Shown in pieces: positions 1 through 7,053 of a DNA stretch of 64,000 nt. The stretch is from Zoogloea oleivorans (lineage in GTDB: Bacteria > Pseudomonadota > Gammaproteobacteria > Burkholderiales > Rhodocyclaceae): assembly GCA_030157785.1 (NCBI GenBank), contig JAOAUC010000018.1, forward strand, positions 1 to 64,000, in the 5' to 3' direction. The notes under the pieces were generated by a model. That model worked only from the letters and a program-made list of their open reading frames with translations. It was not told the DNA's origin and ran no database searches. The position numbers and the translations under genes are program-made. Position 1 is the stretch's first letter. Each line of letters starts with the position of its first letter.

Positions 1-468
1 CTATTACTCAAAGAACAGAGTCGCAAAAAGAACAAGAAGCGGGCCATAATAGTTTATTCATTATTATTTATGTTCATAGGTGCGATAAAGGGTGGGATCT
101 ATCTGTCAGATGAAATCGGTGCCTTTAACGAAAAGAGTGTCGCGCCAACGCCCCCCCCTTCTGTACAAACACCGACTAGCCCAAATTCGCCAGAAGCGGT
201 GGCCGCTGAAGAGCCAAAAACCCCCGTTGACGCTACTGCAATGGCGCCTCAAACGCCAAACCCTCGCGTTCTAACTCCTGAGGAATATGAAGCAGTACAT
301 GGGGGCTTCGTGGAAATCCTTGATCCACGGGTGCAAGTTTGCATGGAAGGAAGAATGGACGCATTTAGAGATGCGGAGGGACCAGATGCCCCTCTAACCT
401 ATGCTACCCACAACGAAATGGCGATTGAGTGTGGATGGAGGTTGGATCAACAGGGAACGCCTAACTAA
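1..468 (+). CDS. membrane-anchored hypothetical protein, 5' end outside window
   Basis: The reading frame is open from base 1, so the first ATG in the window (70) is probably internal. The visible part starts with a basic stretch rich in K and R (about bases 13-45), then a hydrophobic segment (bases 46-108, IIVYSLLFMFIGA) that reads as one transmembrane helix in an inside-positive orientation. A proline/threonine/alanine-rich linker of about 55 residues follows, then a small globular-looking C-terminus with two cysteines (VCMEGR and IECGWR). This layout suggests a bitopic protein with its C-terminal domain in the periplasm. I do not recognise the family. No gene follows on the same strand, and the next gene is on the opposite strand. 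Confidence 0.55.
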   Translation, partial: LLLKEQSRKKNKKRAIIVYSLLFMFIGAIKGGIYLSDEIGAFNEKSVAPTPPPSVQTPTSPNSPEAVAAEEPKTPVDATAMAPQTPNPRVLTPEEYEAVHGGFVEILDPRVQVCMEGRMDAFRDAEGPDAPLTYATHNEMAIECGWRLDQQGTPN

Positions 469-902
469 TGACCATTCCCTTGCTTGAAGTGCCGGAGATG
501 TAGCTTACAAACATATGACGGGTCCAGCTGTTGCCCCAAGTTTAATGATCCTACATCTGGGCAGAAGTAAGAACGTGTAGGACCGCGTAGGGTCGGGAGT
601 TCGCGTTCAACGCATAGGAAAGCTGCCGTTGGTAGCCAAGCAAGACTGAACGACAGGTAACTGTCGCAATGCCGCCGGACTACGCACGCCGTGCGGAATC
701 AGTGGGCTACCGCGAGAGCGGTTTAGTCCACCAGCCAGGAGCGGATGTATTGTTAATCGAACTGCAGTCAGCAGGCTACCCTGAAGGGTTGACCACCCAA
801 CCTGACCAGTTGCCTCTCGTGGGCCATTGACGAATCAGCAAGCACCCAAATTTCAGCGGCGACGCTGTCACGACCAGCAAACCACCGACCAACGGCCTCT
901 GC
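469..902. other. gene-free stretch
   Basis: I see no convincing ORF here on either strand. The only structured element is CGACAG-GTAA-CTGTCG at 651-666. It resembles the operator found further right but has a 6-base rather than a 5-base spacer and no gene beside it. Confidence 0.5.
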
Positions 903-1835
903 CTAAGGGACCGCAACCGGCATTCTGTCCCGTGCGAGGTATCGGTCGGTATAGCGCTCTCGACCGCTGATTGTATCGACGGTGACCTGTGCCGGCCGGT
1001 CATAGACCTCCGCACCGAGCATAGCCAGTTCAGCCGCCAGATCGACCACCCCGGCCTTGTACCAAGCCTTGATGGGTTTCTCGGCGCTACTGCCATCGCT
1101 CCAACTGTAGCCCTTCTCCTTCTTCAGCACATCCTTCTTGTCAAAAGGCGCGTTTTCCGCCCAGACACAGAATGTTCTGCGCGCGCTGCTCTCGAGGACG
1201 TGGGAGAGAATGGTGCGGGCATTTGGTCCCGTCTTGGTCAGGATAAACAGAAGGACCTCTGCATCCACCAGCGCCCGGTGCGCCCCGTAGAACACCCCAC
1301 CTAACTGGTAGGCCAGCCATTCGAGCTTGACCGAGCCTGTCATCATTTCCTGCCAGGGTGCCTCCTTTTGAGAGCACGCCCACCACTTGCTCACGAACGA
1401 GGGAAAGCGACGTTCCAGAAAGCCGCGATCAAATGCAGCGTTATGGGCGATCACCACGCTAGCGCGCGCAATGGCCGCTTCGACCCGGGCCTCATCCAGA
1501 ACCTGCCCCGCAACGTCGGCCTCCTGAATCCCGGTCAGATGGGTGATGCTCGCAGGAATCGGCATGCCCGGATCCTCGAAGCCGCTGTAACGCTCCACGA
1601 TGCGGTGCACCTGACCCGTCTTGGCATTGAACTCGGCCAGCACAAAACCGAGGTCAATGATCTTGTCTGTCTCCTTGTTGAGGCCGGTTGTCTCGGTGTC
1701 GATGATCATCGCGATACGCAGCTGCTGCGGATCCACGCCATCGAGAGACGCATAGTGATCCGGCGCTATGAAGCGCCGGATCACTTTGTAATCGCCGGTC
1801 GCCTCCAACTGCTGGACGAGGATTTCATTGTCCAT
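903..1835 (-). CDS. DnaQ-like 3'-5' exonuclease (DEDDh family)
   Basis: A 310-residue protein with the three exonuclease motifs of the DnaQ/epsilon family in the first two thirds: DTETTG (residues 46-51, Exo I), HNAAFDRGF (Exo II) and the HRALVDAE segment (Exo III, H-x4-D). The family removes nucleotides from DNA or RNA 3' ends using two metal ions. It is longer than the usual 180-240-residue core. The C-terminal extra part (after about residue 230) is unassigned. The start at 1835 was chosen because a GAAGGA ribosome-binding site lies about 9 bases upstream; the longer frame to 2042 runs inside the IHF-like gene. It overlaps that gene's end by 11 bases, so the two are probably co-translated. 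It is probably an island-borne nuclease rather than the replicative epsilon subunit. Confidence 0.85.
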   Translation of the reverse strand: MDNEILVQQLEATGDYKVIRRFIAPDHYASLDGVDPQQLRIAMIIDTETTGLNKETDKIIDLGFVLAEFNAKTGQVHRIVERYSGFEDPGMPIPASITHLTGIQEADVAGQVLDEARVEAAIARASVVIAHNAAFDRGFLERRFPSFVSKWWACSQKEAPWQEMMTGSVKLEWLAYQLGGVFYGAHRALVDAEVLLFILTKTGPNARTILSHVLESSARRTFCVWAENAPFDKKDVLKKEKGYSWSDGSSAEKPIKAWYKAGVVDLAAELAMLGAEVYDRPAQVTVDTISGRERYTDRYLARDRMPVAVP

Positions 1836-2208
1836 CGTGGATCGATCCTTCAGGCTGGGGCAGGCATGGGATGGAGGACGGAGCAACAGACTTATAGCGA
1901 AATGAGAGATCGGCACCTCGCGACCCCTGCGCACAGGCAACCCGTTCGCGGAGCGCCTTCCCCGGCTTGAAGTGCGGCCTATGCTTGGCCGGCACGAAGA
2001 CTTGCTGCCCGGTTTTCGGGTTGCGCCCCATTCGCGGCGCAAGGGGGTTCACACCGAAGCTCCCGAAATCCCGAATTTCAATCCTGCCACCACTAGCGAG
2101 GGCGGTCTGCATGGCCTCCAGAATGAGGCTGACGGCCAAGACGGTAGATTTCTCCTGCAGTTCAGGGAAGCGCTTAGCCAGCCGCGCGTTCAGATCAGAT
2201 TTAAGCAT
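1825..2208 (-). CDS. IHF-beta/HU-family DNA-binding protein with C-terminal extension
   Basis: Residues 1-90 read as a complete HU/IHF fold: N-terminal helices ([18 protein letters not shown]), the IEIRDFGSF core strand, the GRNPKTGQ arm that inserts into the minor groove, and the [12 protein letters not shown]-terminal helix, closest to IhfB. Family members bend DNA during replication, recombination and transcription. About 35 extra residues follow the fold, with no recognisable domain. They run through the ribosome-binding site and first codons of the downstream exonuclease gene, so the extension may exist only to couple the two genes. This is probably an accessory paralogue, not the housekeeping ihfB. 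Confidence 0.85.
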   Translation of the reverse strand: MLKSDLNARLAKRFPELQEKSTVLAVSLILEAMQTALASGGRIEIRDFGSFGVNPLAPRMGRNPKTGQQVFVPAKHRPHFKPGKALRERVACAQGSRGADLSFRYKSVAPSSIPCLPQPEGSIHDGQ

Positions 2209-2455
2209 GACCGGATTTTACCCAAAACCTGCTTTGGCTCCGAAGCGCCAGAAGCACCGTACTCATAGCATGCAGACCTGTCTGTCACTCATAAGACGAT
2301 GACTGTCGCTGCCGGTCAGCGCAGCGGCATCTCGTCCTGCTGACAACACCTAAACTAGGCGTCAACCGCGCTGGCGCCCTCCAAGACCACCTGTCCAGTC
2401 CAACCCAAAGACCTCGGCACGGTCCTAGTTTGAGTGTGCACTCTACGCTCCCTAC

Positions 2456-2472
2456 GCGACACCCTATGTCGC
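2456..2472. promoter_or_regulatory. inverted repeat GCGACA-N5-TGTCGC (putative operator, copy 1)
   Basis: A perfect 6-5-6 inverted repeat about 135 bases before the first FtsZ-like gene. It is one of five copies in the island with the same half-site and spacing. I infer that it binds the WYL-domain regulator encoded at 6031-7044. Confidence 0.6.
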
Positions 2473-2606
2473 AACCTCGATCCACACTCTCCTCTCTGAT
2501 CTGCATCGCCGAAGAGCGAGTCGGATGCGCTCCAGCACCTCTAAAGGTGGCACCTCTTGCGTCTGATGACCAGTTCCGGCAGCCCACAAACCCCGAAGGA
2601 AGCAAC

Positions 2607-3623
2607 ATGAAATCGCAGATCAGGATCATCGGTATCGGCCGCAACGGTTGCCGGCTGCTCGACGGCATGATGGCGTGCGGCCTACGCGAGGAACTTGCCA
2701 CCGATGCGTTCCCGGCCATTGCAGAAATCCGTTACATCGCCGTCGAAACCAGTATCGACACGCTGAGTTGCTCCAGCGCCGATGTGGGATTTTATGTGGG
2801 GGGCAGCATTGGCAAGGACAGCGGACCAGAAGTCTGTGAAAGAATGGCCGCGCAGACCAAGGGAATCGTCGAGCACGTCATTCATGGCGCACATCTGATC
2901 CTGCTGCTGACTGGGCTGGACGACCCGCTGGAATGCGTTGCCGCCGCCGCGCTAGCTGAACTGGGGCGAGCCAAGAACATCTTGACGCTATCCCTGGTGC
3001 GCCTGCCCCCCGTCGATGTGTCGAGGTCGAATCCTGCCGCGGCAGACCTCGCCCGTATCGAGGCAAGCTCCGATGCTTTGTACGTGTTTCCGGCCGACGA
3101 CTGCGCCTTCCTCGGCAATGCCGGCTTCAGCCCCGAAGAGGCGATCCCGACGCCCGCAGGCGACCTGATCAACTGCGCCAATGTCCTTGCCAAGTTTCTC
3201 TGCCAACCTCACGGGAGGCGCGTCGGCTTCGACTTTCAGGACCTTCGCACGGCGCTCATCGGATGGGATGAGGCCTTCCGCGCCTATCCGGAACAAGCCA
3301 TTCAATCCAGGCATCGTTACCTGCGCAGGGTCGCATCGCTGGATACGCCGCCTGCGGAACTCGCTGCCGCAGCTATTGCAAGCCTGCCGCTGAAAAGCGC
3401 GGCCACAGTGTTGATGTATATCGAAGGTGCCCCGAAATTCTCGATGTCCCATATCCGCAACTACGTGATACCGATCGTTGCAGAGGCGCCGAGCAACGCC
3501 TTCATCAAGTATTTCGTCGAAGTCGATCCGGGCGTGCCGGAGGATGCCTTGGCGATCAACCTCTACGTACGGACTGACCACCCAATTCCCGGCCCGGCGT
3601 CCCACGCCCCTTTCGCCCCATAA
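2607..3623 (+). CDS. divergent FtsZ/tubulin-like protein 1
   Basis: 338 residues that follow the FtsZ plan. IRIIGIGRNG (residues 5-14) matches the first nucleotide loop. IRYIAVET (41-48) matches the FtsZ strand ending in NTD. A TRGLGAGGNPE-like region with a G-rich loop sits at 64-74. GAHLILLLTG (94-103) matches the strand leading to the tubulin signature. GFDFQD (207-212) matches the T7 region NxDxxD. The C-terminal half matches the FtsZ second domain. The signature GGGTGTG itself is replaced by GLDDPLEC, so normal GTP binding is doubtful. The ATG at 2607 has GAAGGA six bases upstream; the longer frame from 2430 lacks such support. It lies 92 bases before a second FtsZ-like gene. It may be a non-hydrolysing filament subunit or a decayed GTPase; its function is unknown. 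Confidence 0.75.
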   Translation: MKSQIRIIGIGRNGCRLLDGMMACGLREELATDAFPAIAEIRYIAVETSIDTLSCSSADVGFYVGGSIGKDSGPEVCERMAAQTKGIVEHVIHGAHLILLLTGLDDPLECVAAAALAELGRAKNILTLSLVRLPPVDVSRSNPAAADLARIEASSDALYVFPADDCAFLGNAGFSPEEAIPTPAGDLINCANVLAKFLCQPHGRRVGFDFQDLRTALIGWDEAFRAYPEQAIQSRHRYLRRVASLDTPPAELAAAAIASLPLKSAATVLMYIEGAPKFSMSHIRNYVIPIVAEAPSNAFIKYFVEVDPGVPEDALAINLYVRTDHPIPGPASHAPFAP

Positions 3624-3684
3624 GGACTAAATCGATGAAATAGGCCCAGGACGCCGGCCCCAGGCTATCGCCGGCATCCTCCGC

Positions 3685-3701
3685 GCGACACACCCTGTCG
3701 T
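3685..3701. promoter_or_regulatory. inverted repeat GCGACA-N5-TGTCGT (putative operator, copy 2)
   Basis: 6-5-6 inverted repeat with one mismatched outer base, in the 92-base gap between the two FtsZ-like genes and ending 14 bases before the second start. Its spacer (CACCC) equals that of copy 5. Confidence 0.6.
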
Positions 3702-3714
3702 TTCTGACCGGACA

Positions 3715-4989
3715 ATGTCTGCCATGAGAACGAAACCAGGCATGCGACTACTTTTCGACGACAGGATGTCGGGCGACGGTGATGTGCTTGCATGCACGTG
3801 GGACGCCGCGCAGGCATTGCTGCTGACCAGGGATTGGGACGCCCTGCACCTCGGCGTTGGACGGGGCCAGCCTACCCGGCAGGACGGATTGGCCCTAGTG
3901 GAGTGGGCCTTGGTCCACAACCGGCTTCCTGTCCGGGTCTTGCTGCTATCGAAGTCCGTCCAGGAACGACATCGCATCGGCACCGTGCTGAGGCGAAGCG
4001 GCTGGGCCTCGGCAGATGGACGCCGCTTTCTCAGACTACCTGCCACCGACGAAGCCGCTCCCTATTTCCCCAGAATCCGGATCATCGGTGTGAACGGACC
4101 GGGCGGGGGTGTCACAGAGCGGATGATCGCTGCACGGATCGGCGGCACCCGGATTCTCGTCGTTCAGCAGGAGTTGCCGGTCGTTGAGCAAACGTACAGC
4201 CCGGTCGCTTCGGAGGACACAGGAAGACAGGCTGGCCGGGAGATGGCGGTGGGGGATGCGTGCCATCCCCGTTTGCAGGAATGGCTCGAGGATGCGGATC
4301 TGGTGCTCATCGTGTCGGGACGTCTGGATGCCGCAAGCCTGGATCTCTCCGCCACGATCGCCGCCTTCGCGCGCGACCAAGGAATTCTGACCCTGGCCAT
4401 CGTCGATCCCCGCTCGGAGAATCCGGATGCTGCGAATCCAGGCTTGGTCAGGTGCTCAAGCTTGGCGTCCCAATGCGACGCGGTGCTCGAAATCCCGGAC
4501 CACATCGCCGGAGTCACCACAAAGCGGGCAAGGCCCCCTTCCCTCTTCGAAATCACGGCATACCTCGCAAGCTGCCTGGTGGACACCATGACGTTTCCGT
4601 CTTGGGTGAATCTCGATTTCAATGCATTTTGCTACGCCTTCCGGGGCGCGAGCCGCATCCACACCGGTATTGGCTCGGCTGACGTTGACGACCGAGCAGT
4701 CGTGGCATCACTGGCGGCCATGCAGTCCCTTGCGCTGAACGCACCGAACCTGCGTCGGCTGGATCGACTGGTTGTCGTGATTGATGCGCCACGGAGTGGA
4801 TTCGCGATGGACGAAGTTCAGGAGGTGGTGAGTACCATCGAAGCTTGCGCGTCACCTGAAGCATTCGTTACCTGTGGCAGCGTGCGAATTCATGGTGAAG
4901 CGAGCCTGCACGTTATCGTCATGGCGGCTGAATTTGCCCCGCAGCCCCCACGTGACGGTTTTAACAAGGACCGCAGCGGTGATCAATGA
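3715..4989 (+). CDS. fusion of degenerate cREC domain with FtsZ-like protein 2
   Basis: 424 residues in two parts. Residues 10-100 match the small receiver-like cREC domain, best seen beside the intact cREC protein at 13693: MRLLFDDR versus MKVFLDDER, and a WALVHN helix in the place of WLEEQ. The acidic LDHDLG loop has become LGVGRG. From residue 120 an FtsZ-like chain begins: IRIIGVNGPGGG (121-132), ADLVLIVSG (194-202), NLDFNAF (299-305), and TGIGSADVDDRAV (317-329), which is very close to the FtsZ MGIGEASGENRAV segment, then a full FtsZ C-terminal domain. The tubulin signature is absent (SGRLDAAS) and the T7 catalytic aspartate appears replaced. Start codons at 3724 and 3742 are alternatives; cREC domains normally begin at the last of these. 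It is probably the partner subunit of the preceding protein. Confidence 0.75.
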   Translation: MSAMRTKPGMRLLFDDRMSGDGDVLACTWDAAQALLLTRDWDALHLGVGRGQPTRQDGLALVEWALVHNRLPVRVLLLSKSVQERHRIGTVLRRSGWASADGRRFLRLPATDEAAPYFPRIRIIGVNGPGGGVTERMIAARIGGTRILVVQQELPVVEQTYSPVASEDTGRQAGREMAVGDACHPRLQEWLEDADLVLIVSGRLDAASLDLSATIAAFARDQGILTLAIVDPRSENPDAANPGLVRCSSLASQCDAVLEIPDHIAGVTTKRARPPSLFEITAYLASCLVDTMTFPSWVNLDFNAFCYAFRGASRIHTGIGSADVDDRAVVASLAAMQSLALNAPNLRRLDRLVVVIDAPRSGFAMDEVQEVVSTIEACASPEAFVTCGSVRIHGEASLHVIVMAAEFAPQPPRDGFNKDRSGDQ

Positions 4990-5148
4990 TCGTGAACTCG
5001 CAATGCAGAAAGCCAGAGGGCATGGAAGGCATTCCGGATAGCGCACGAAGAGGTGCGCTACAGAAATGTACTGGCGGCCGACCACGAGCGCCTGCTGGCC
5101 TTCAGCCTTCAATGAGCAGCTCACAAGACTGGAAGAGAGATTAAGCCC

Positions 5149-5976
5149 ATGAGTATTCTGATGAAGCATATCGACCGCGCAGTGGCCGCCATTCAGGCGG
5201 CCGACGGTCTGCTGATCACCGCCGGAGCTGGCGTGGGCGTCGACTCCGGCCTGCCGGATTTCCGCGGCAACGAGGGTTTCTGGGCCGCCTATCCGGCCCT
5301 CGGCAAGAGCCGGACGAATTTCCGCGCAATCGCGAGCCCTGCAGCCTTCTTCAAAGATCCCCATCTCGCCTGGGGTTTCTACGGCCACCGCCTGAAGCTT
5401 TATCGCGACACCCAGCCCCATACCGGCTTCGCAATACTGCAGCGAATCGCCTCGCATATGCCGCACGGCGCCTTCGTGTTCACCAGCAACGTGGACGGGC
5501 AGTTCCAGAAGGCCGGGTTTTCCGAGATGCAGGTTTGCGAGTGCCACGGCTCCATCCACCACCTGCAATGCCTATCGCCGCGGTGTGAGTCAAGGATCTG
5601 GCCGGCCGGGGGATTTCTCCCGCGCGTCGATGTCGACGCCTGTCGGCTTGAATCGCCGCTTCCGCGGTGTAGCGCCTGTGGCAGCATCGCGCGGCCCAAC
5701 ATCCTGATGTTTAACGATGGGGACTGGCTCGAACAGCGAACCGACAGACAGACCACCCGGCTGCGCGACTGGCTGGCCAAGGTGAAGAAGCTCGTCGTGA
5801 TCGAGCTGGGTGCCGGCACGGCGATTCCAACTGTGCGCCATTTCAGCGAGCGCGCCGGCGGCACGCTGATCCGCATCAACCCGACCGAGGCGCAGATCGG
5901 CAAGCCGACGGCCGTGAGCCTGAAGCTGGGAGCTCTTGCCGGACTGGAGCTACTGGCCAGCTCAAGCCCTCCTTGA
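5149..5976 (+). CDS. Sir2-family NAD-dependent protein deacylase
   Basis: 275 residues with the Sir2 signature: GAGVGVDSGLPDFRG (NAD loop, residues 26-40, normally GAGxSxxSGIPDFRG), TSNVDG in place of TQNID, catalytic histidine in CHGSIHH, and a zinc ribbon formed by CLSPRC and CSAC. The family removes acyl groups from lysine using NAD, yielding nicotinamide and O-acyl-ADP-ribose. Some members transfer ADP-ribose. The complete zinc ribbon argues for the deacylase class rather than the zinc-free NADase class of anti-phage Sir2 effectors. It sits between the FtsZ-like pair and the WYL regulator on the same strand. The 159-base gap before it shows no operator copy. Confidence 0.88.
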   Translation: MSILMKHIDRAVAAIQAADGLLITAGAGVGVDSGLPDFRGNEGFWAAYPALGKSRTNFRAIASPAAFFKDPHLAWGFYGHRLKLYRDTQPHTGFAILQRIASHMPHGAFVFTSNVDGQFQKAGFSEMQVCECHGSIHHLQCLSPRCESRIWPAGGFLPRVDVDACRLESPLPRCSACGSIARPNILMFNDGDWLEQRTDRQTTRLRDWLAKVKKLVVIELGAGTAIPTVRHFSERAGGTLIRINPTEAQIGKPTAVSLKLGALAGLELLASSSPP

Positions 5977-5989
5977 TCAGGCCGTTGAT

Positions 5990-6006
5990 ACGACAGTCAG
6001 TGTCGT
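5990..6006. promoter_or_regulatory. inverted repeat ACGACA-N5-TGTCGT (putative operator, copy 3)
   Basis: A perfect 6-5-6 inverted repeat in the 54-base gap between the Sir2 gene and the WYL gene, ending 24 bases before the WYL start. This position suits autoregulation. Confidence 0.65.
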
Positions 6007-6030
6007 TACCAATCCAGCTCGGGCCTTCCC

Positions 6031-7044
6031 ATGAATGACACCCTCCTGCGCCAGTGGGCGATGCTTCGCCACATCCCCCGTCATCCGCGGAAGATCGATT
6101 GCGCGACCCTCAAGATCAGACTGGCAAGCGATGGCTACGACATCAGCCTGCGCTCCATCCAGCGCGATCTCATCAAACTGGAAGGGGCTCTGCCACTCCT
6201 GAGCGACGAAGCAAAGCCACAGGGCTGGTCGTGGCAACCTCAGGCCCCTCAGCTCGATCTTCCAGCCCTCGACCCACAAGCGGCCCTGACCTTCAAGCTG
6301 GTGGAAGCGCACCTCACAAAGGTACTTCCCGCGTCGACCCTGTCTTACCTGGGGCCATGGTTCCGCAACGCTACGGGGGTGCTGGACGCCCACGAGAATG
6401 GGCTGTCCAGATGGCCGGGCAAGATCCGTGTCCTGTCCTCAGGGCTGCCCCTGAGCGCCCCGATCATCGACGCGGATGCGCAGGCACTTGTCTACCAGGC
6501 GGTACTGAACGAAAAGCAACTGGAGCTCACCTATCAGCCCCGGGGCGCCGACGCCGAGAAAACCTACCGCGTTCATCCCCTTGCCCTGGTGGTGAAGGAT
6601 CAGATCGTCTATCTGCTGTGCACCATGTGGGACTATGACGAGATCCGGCAGTTGGCGCTGCACAGAATCCGCTCGGTAACATTGCTCAATGAAGCTGCCC
6701 TGAGACCGCCAGATTTCAGCCTGGACGCCTACGTCGCCGAGGGCGCCTTCGGTTACCGTCTCGGCGCCACACCCCTGTTCCTCGTTGCCGAGTTCTCCCG
6801 GAAAGCGGCCGTCCATCTGGCCGAATGCCCGCTCTCGGCAGACCAGACCCTCACCGACACCGGAGAATCACGAACGCGGGTGACTGCGACGGTTCAGGAC
6901 ACCGCCGAATTGCGCTGGTGGCTGCTCGGTTACGGCGATAAGGTCGAGGTCATCTCCCCCCCGTTCCTGCGGGACGAGTTTCGTACCATCGCCGACAGAC
7001 TGGGGCAAACCTACGGGGCAACTGAAGCCACGCCGCCAGCCTGA
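6031..7044 (+). CDS. WYL-domain transcriptional regulator
   Basis: 337 residues. The N-terminal 60 residues hold a winged helix with SLRSIQRDLIKLE, typical of DeoR-like WYL regulators. A WYL domain lies at about residues 150-235, with LELTYQPRG, YRVHPLALVVKDQIVYLLC and LALHRIRSV. A C-terminal extension follows (WWLLGYGDKVEVISPPFLRDEF), as in BrxR/CapW-type proteins. WYL domains are thought to sense a nucleic acid or nucleotide ligand, and such regulators commonly repress defence operons. It faces the AAA+ gene tail to tail with only nine bases between. The inverted repeat at 5990 just before it, with copies at the neighbouring genes, makes it the best candidate for the repressor of the cluster. 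Confidence 0.88.
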   Translation: MNDTLLRQWAMLRHIPRHPRKIDCATLKIRLASDGYDISLRSIQRDLIKLEGALPLLSDEAKPQGWSWQPQAPQLDLPALDPQAALTFKLVEAHLTKVLPASTLSYLGPWFRNATGVLDAHENGLSRWPGKIRVLSSGLPLSAPIIDADAQALVYQAVLNEKQLELTYQPRGADAEKTYRVHPLALVVKDQIVYLLCTMWDYDEIRQLALHRIRSVTLLNEAALRPPDFSLDAYVAEGAFGYRLGATPLFLVAEFSRKAAVHLAECPLSADQTLTDTGESRTRVTATVQDTAELRWWLLGYGDKVEVISPPFLRDEFRTIADRLGQTYGATEATPPA

Positions 7045-7053
7045 CTTCGGTAC

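Noticed and set aside
651..666. CGACAG-GTAA-CTGTCG as a sixth operator copy
   Set aside because: The spacer between CGACA and TGTCG is six, not five bases, and no gene start is near.
3757..3769. CGACAGGATGTCG dyad inside the cREC-FtsZ gene
   Set aside because: Spacer of three bases and location within the coding sequence; probably chance.
4852..5568. 238-codon minus-strand frame across the FtsZ-like 2 end and the Sir2 start
   Set aside because: Antisense to two well-supported genes, no known domain, and crosses the intergenic gap without own signals.
5149..5976. Sir2 as a Thoeris/DSR-type NADase effector
   Set aside because: The four-cysteine zinc ribbon and the deacylase-type motifs favour a protein deacylase; no SLOG, TPR or other effector domain is attached.
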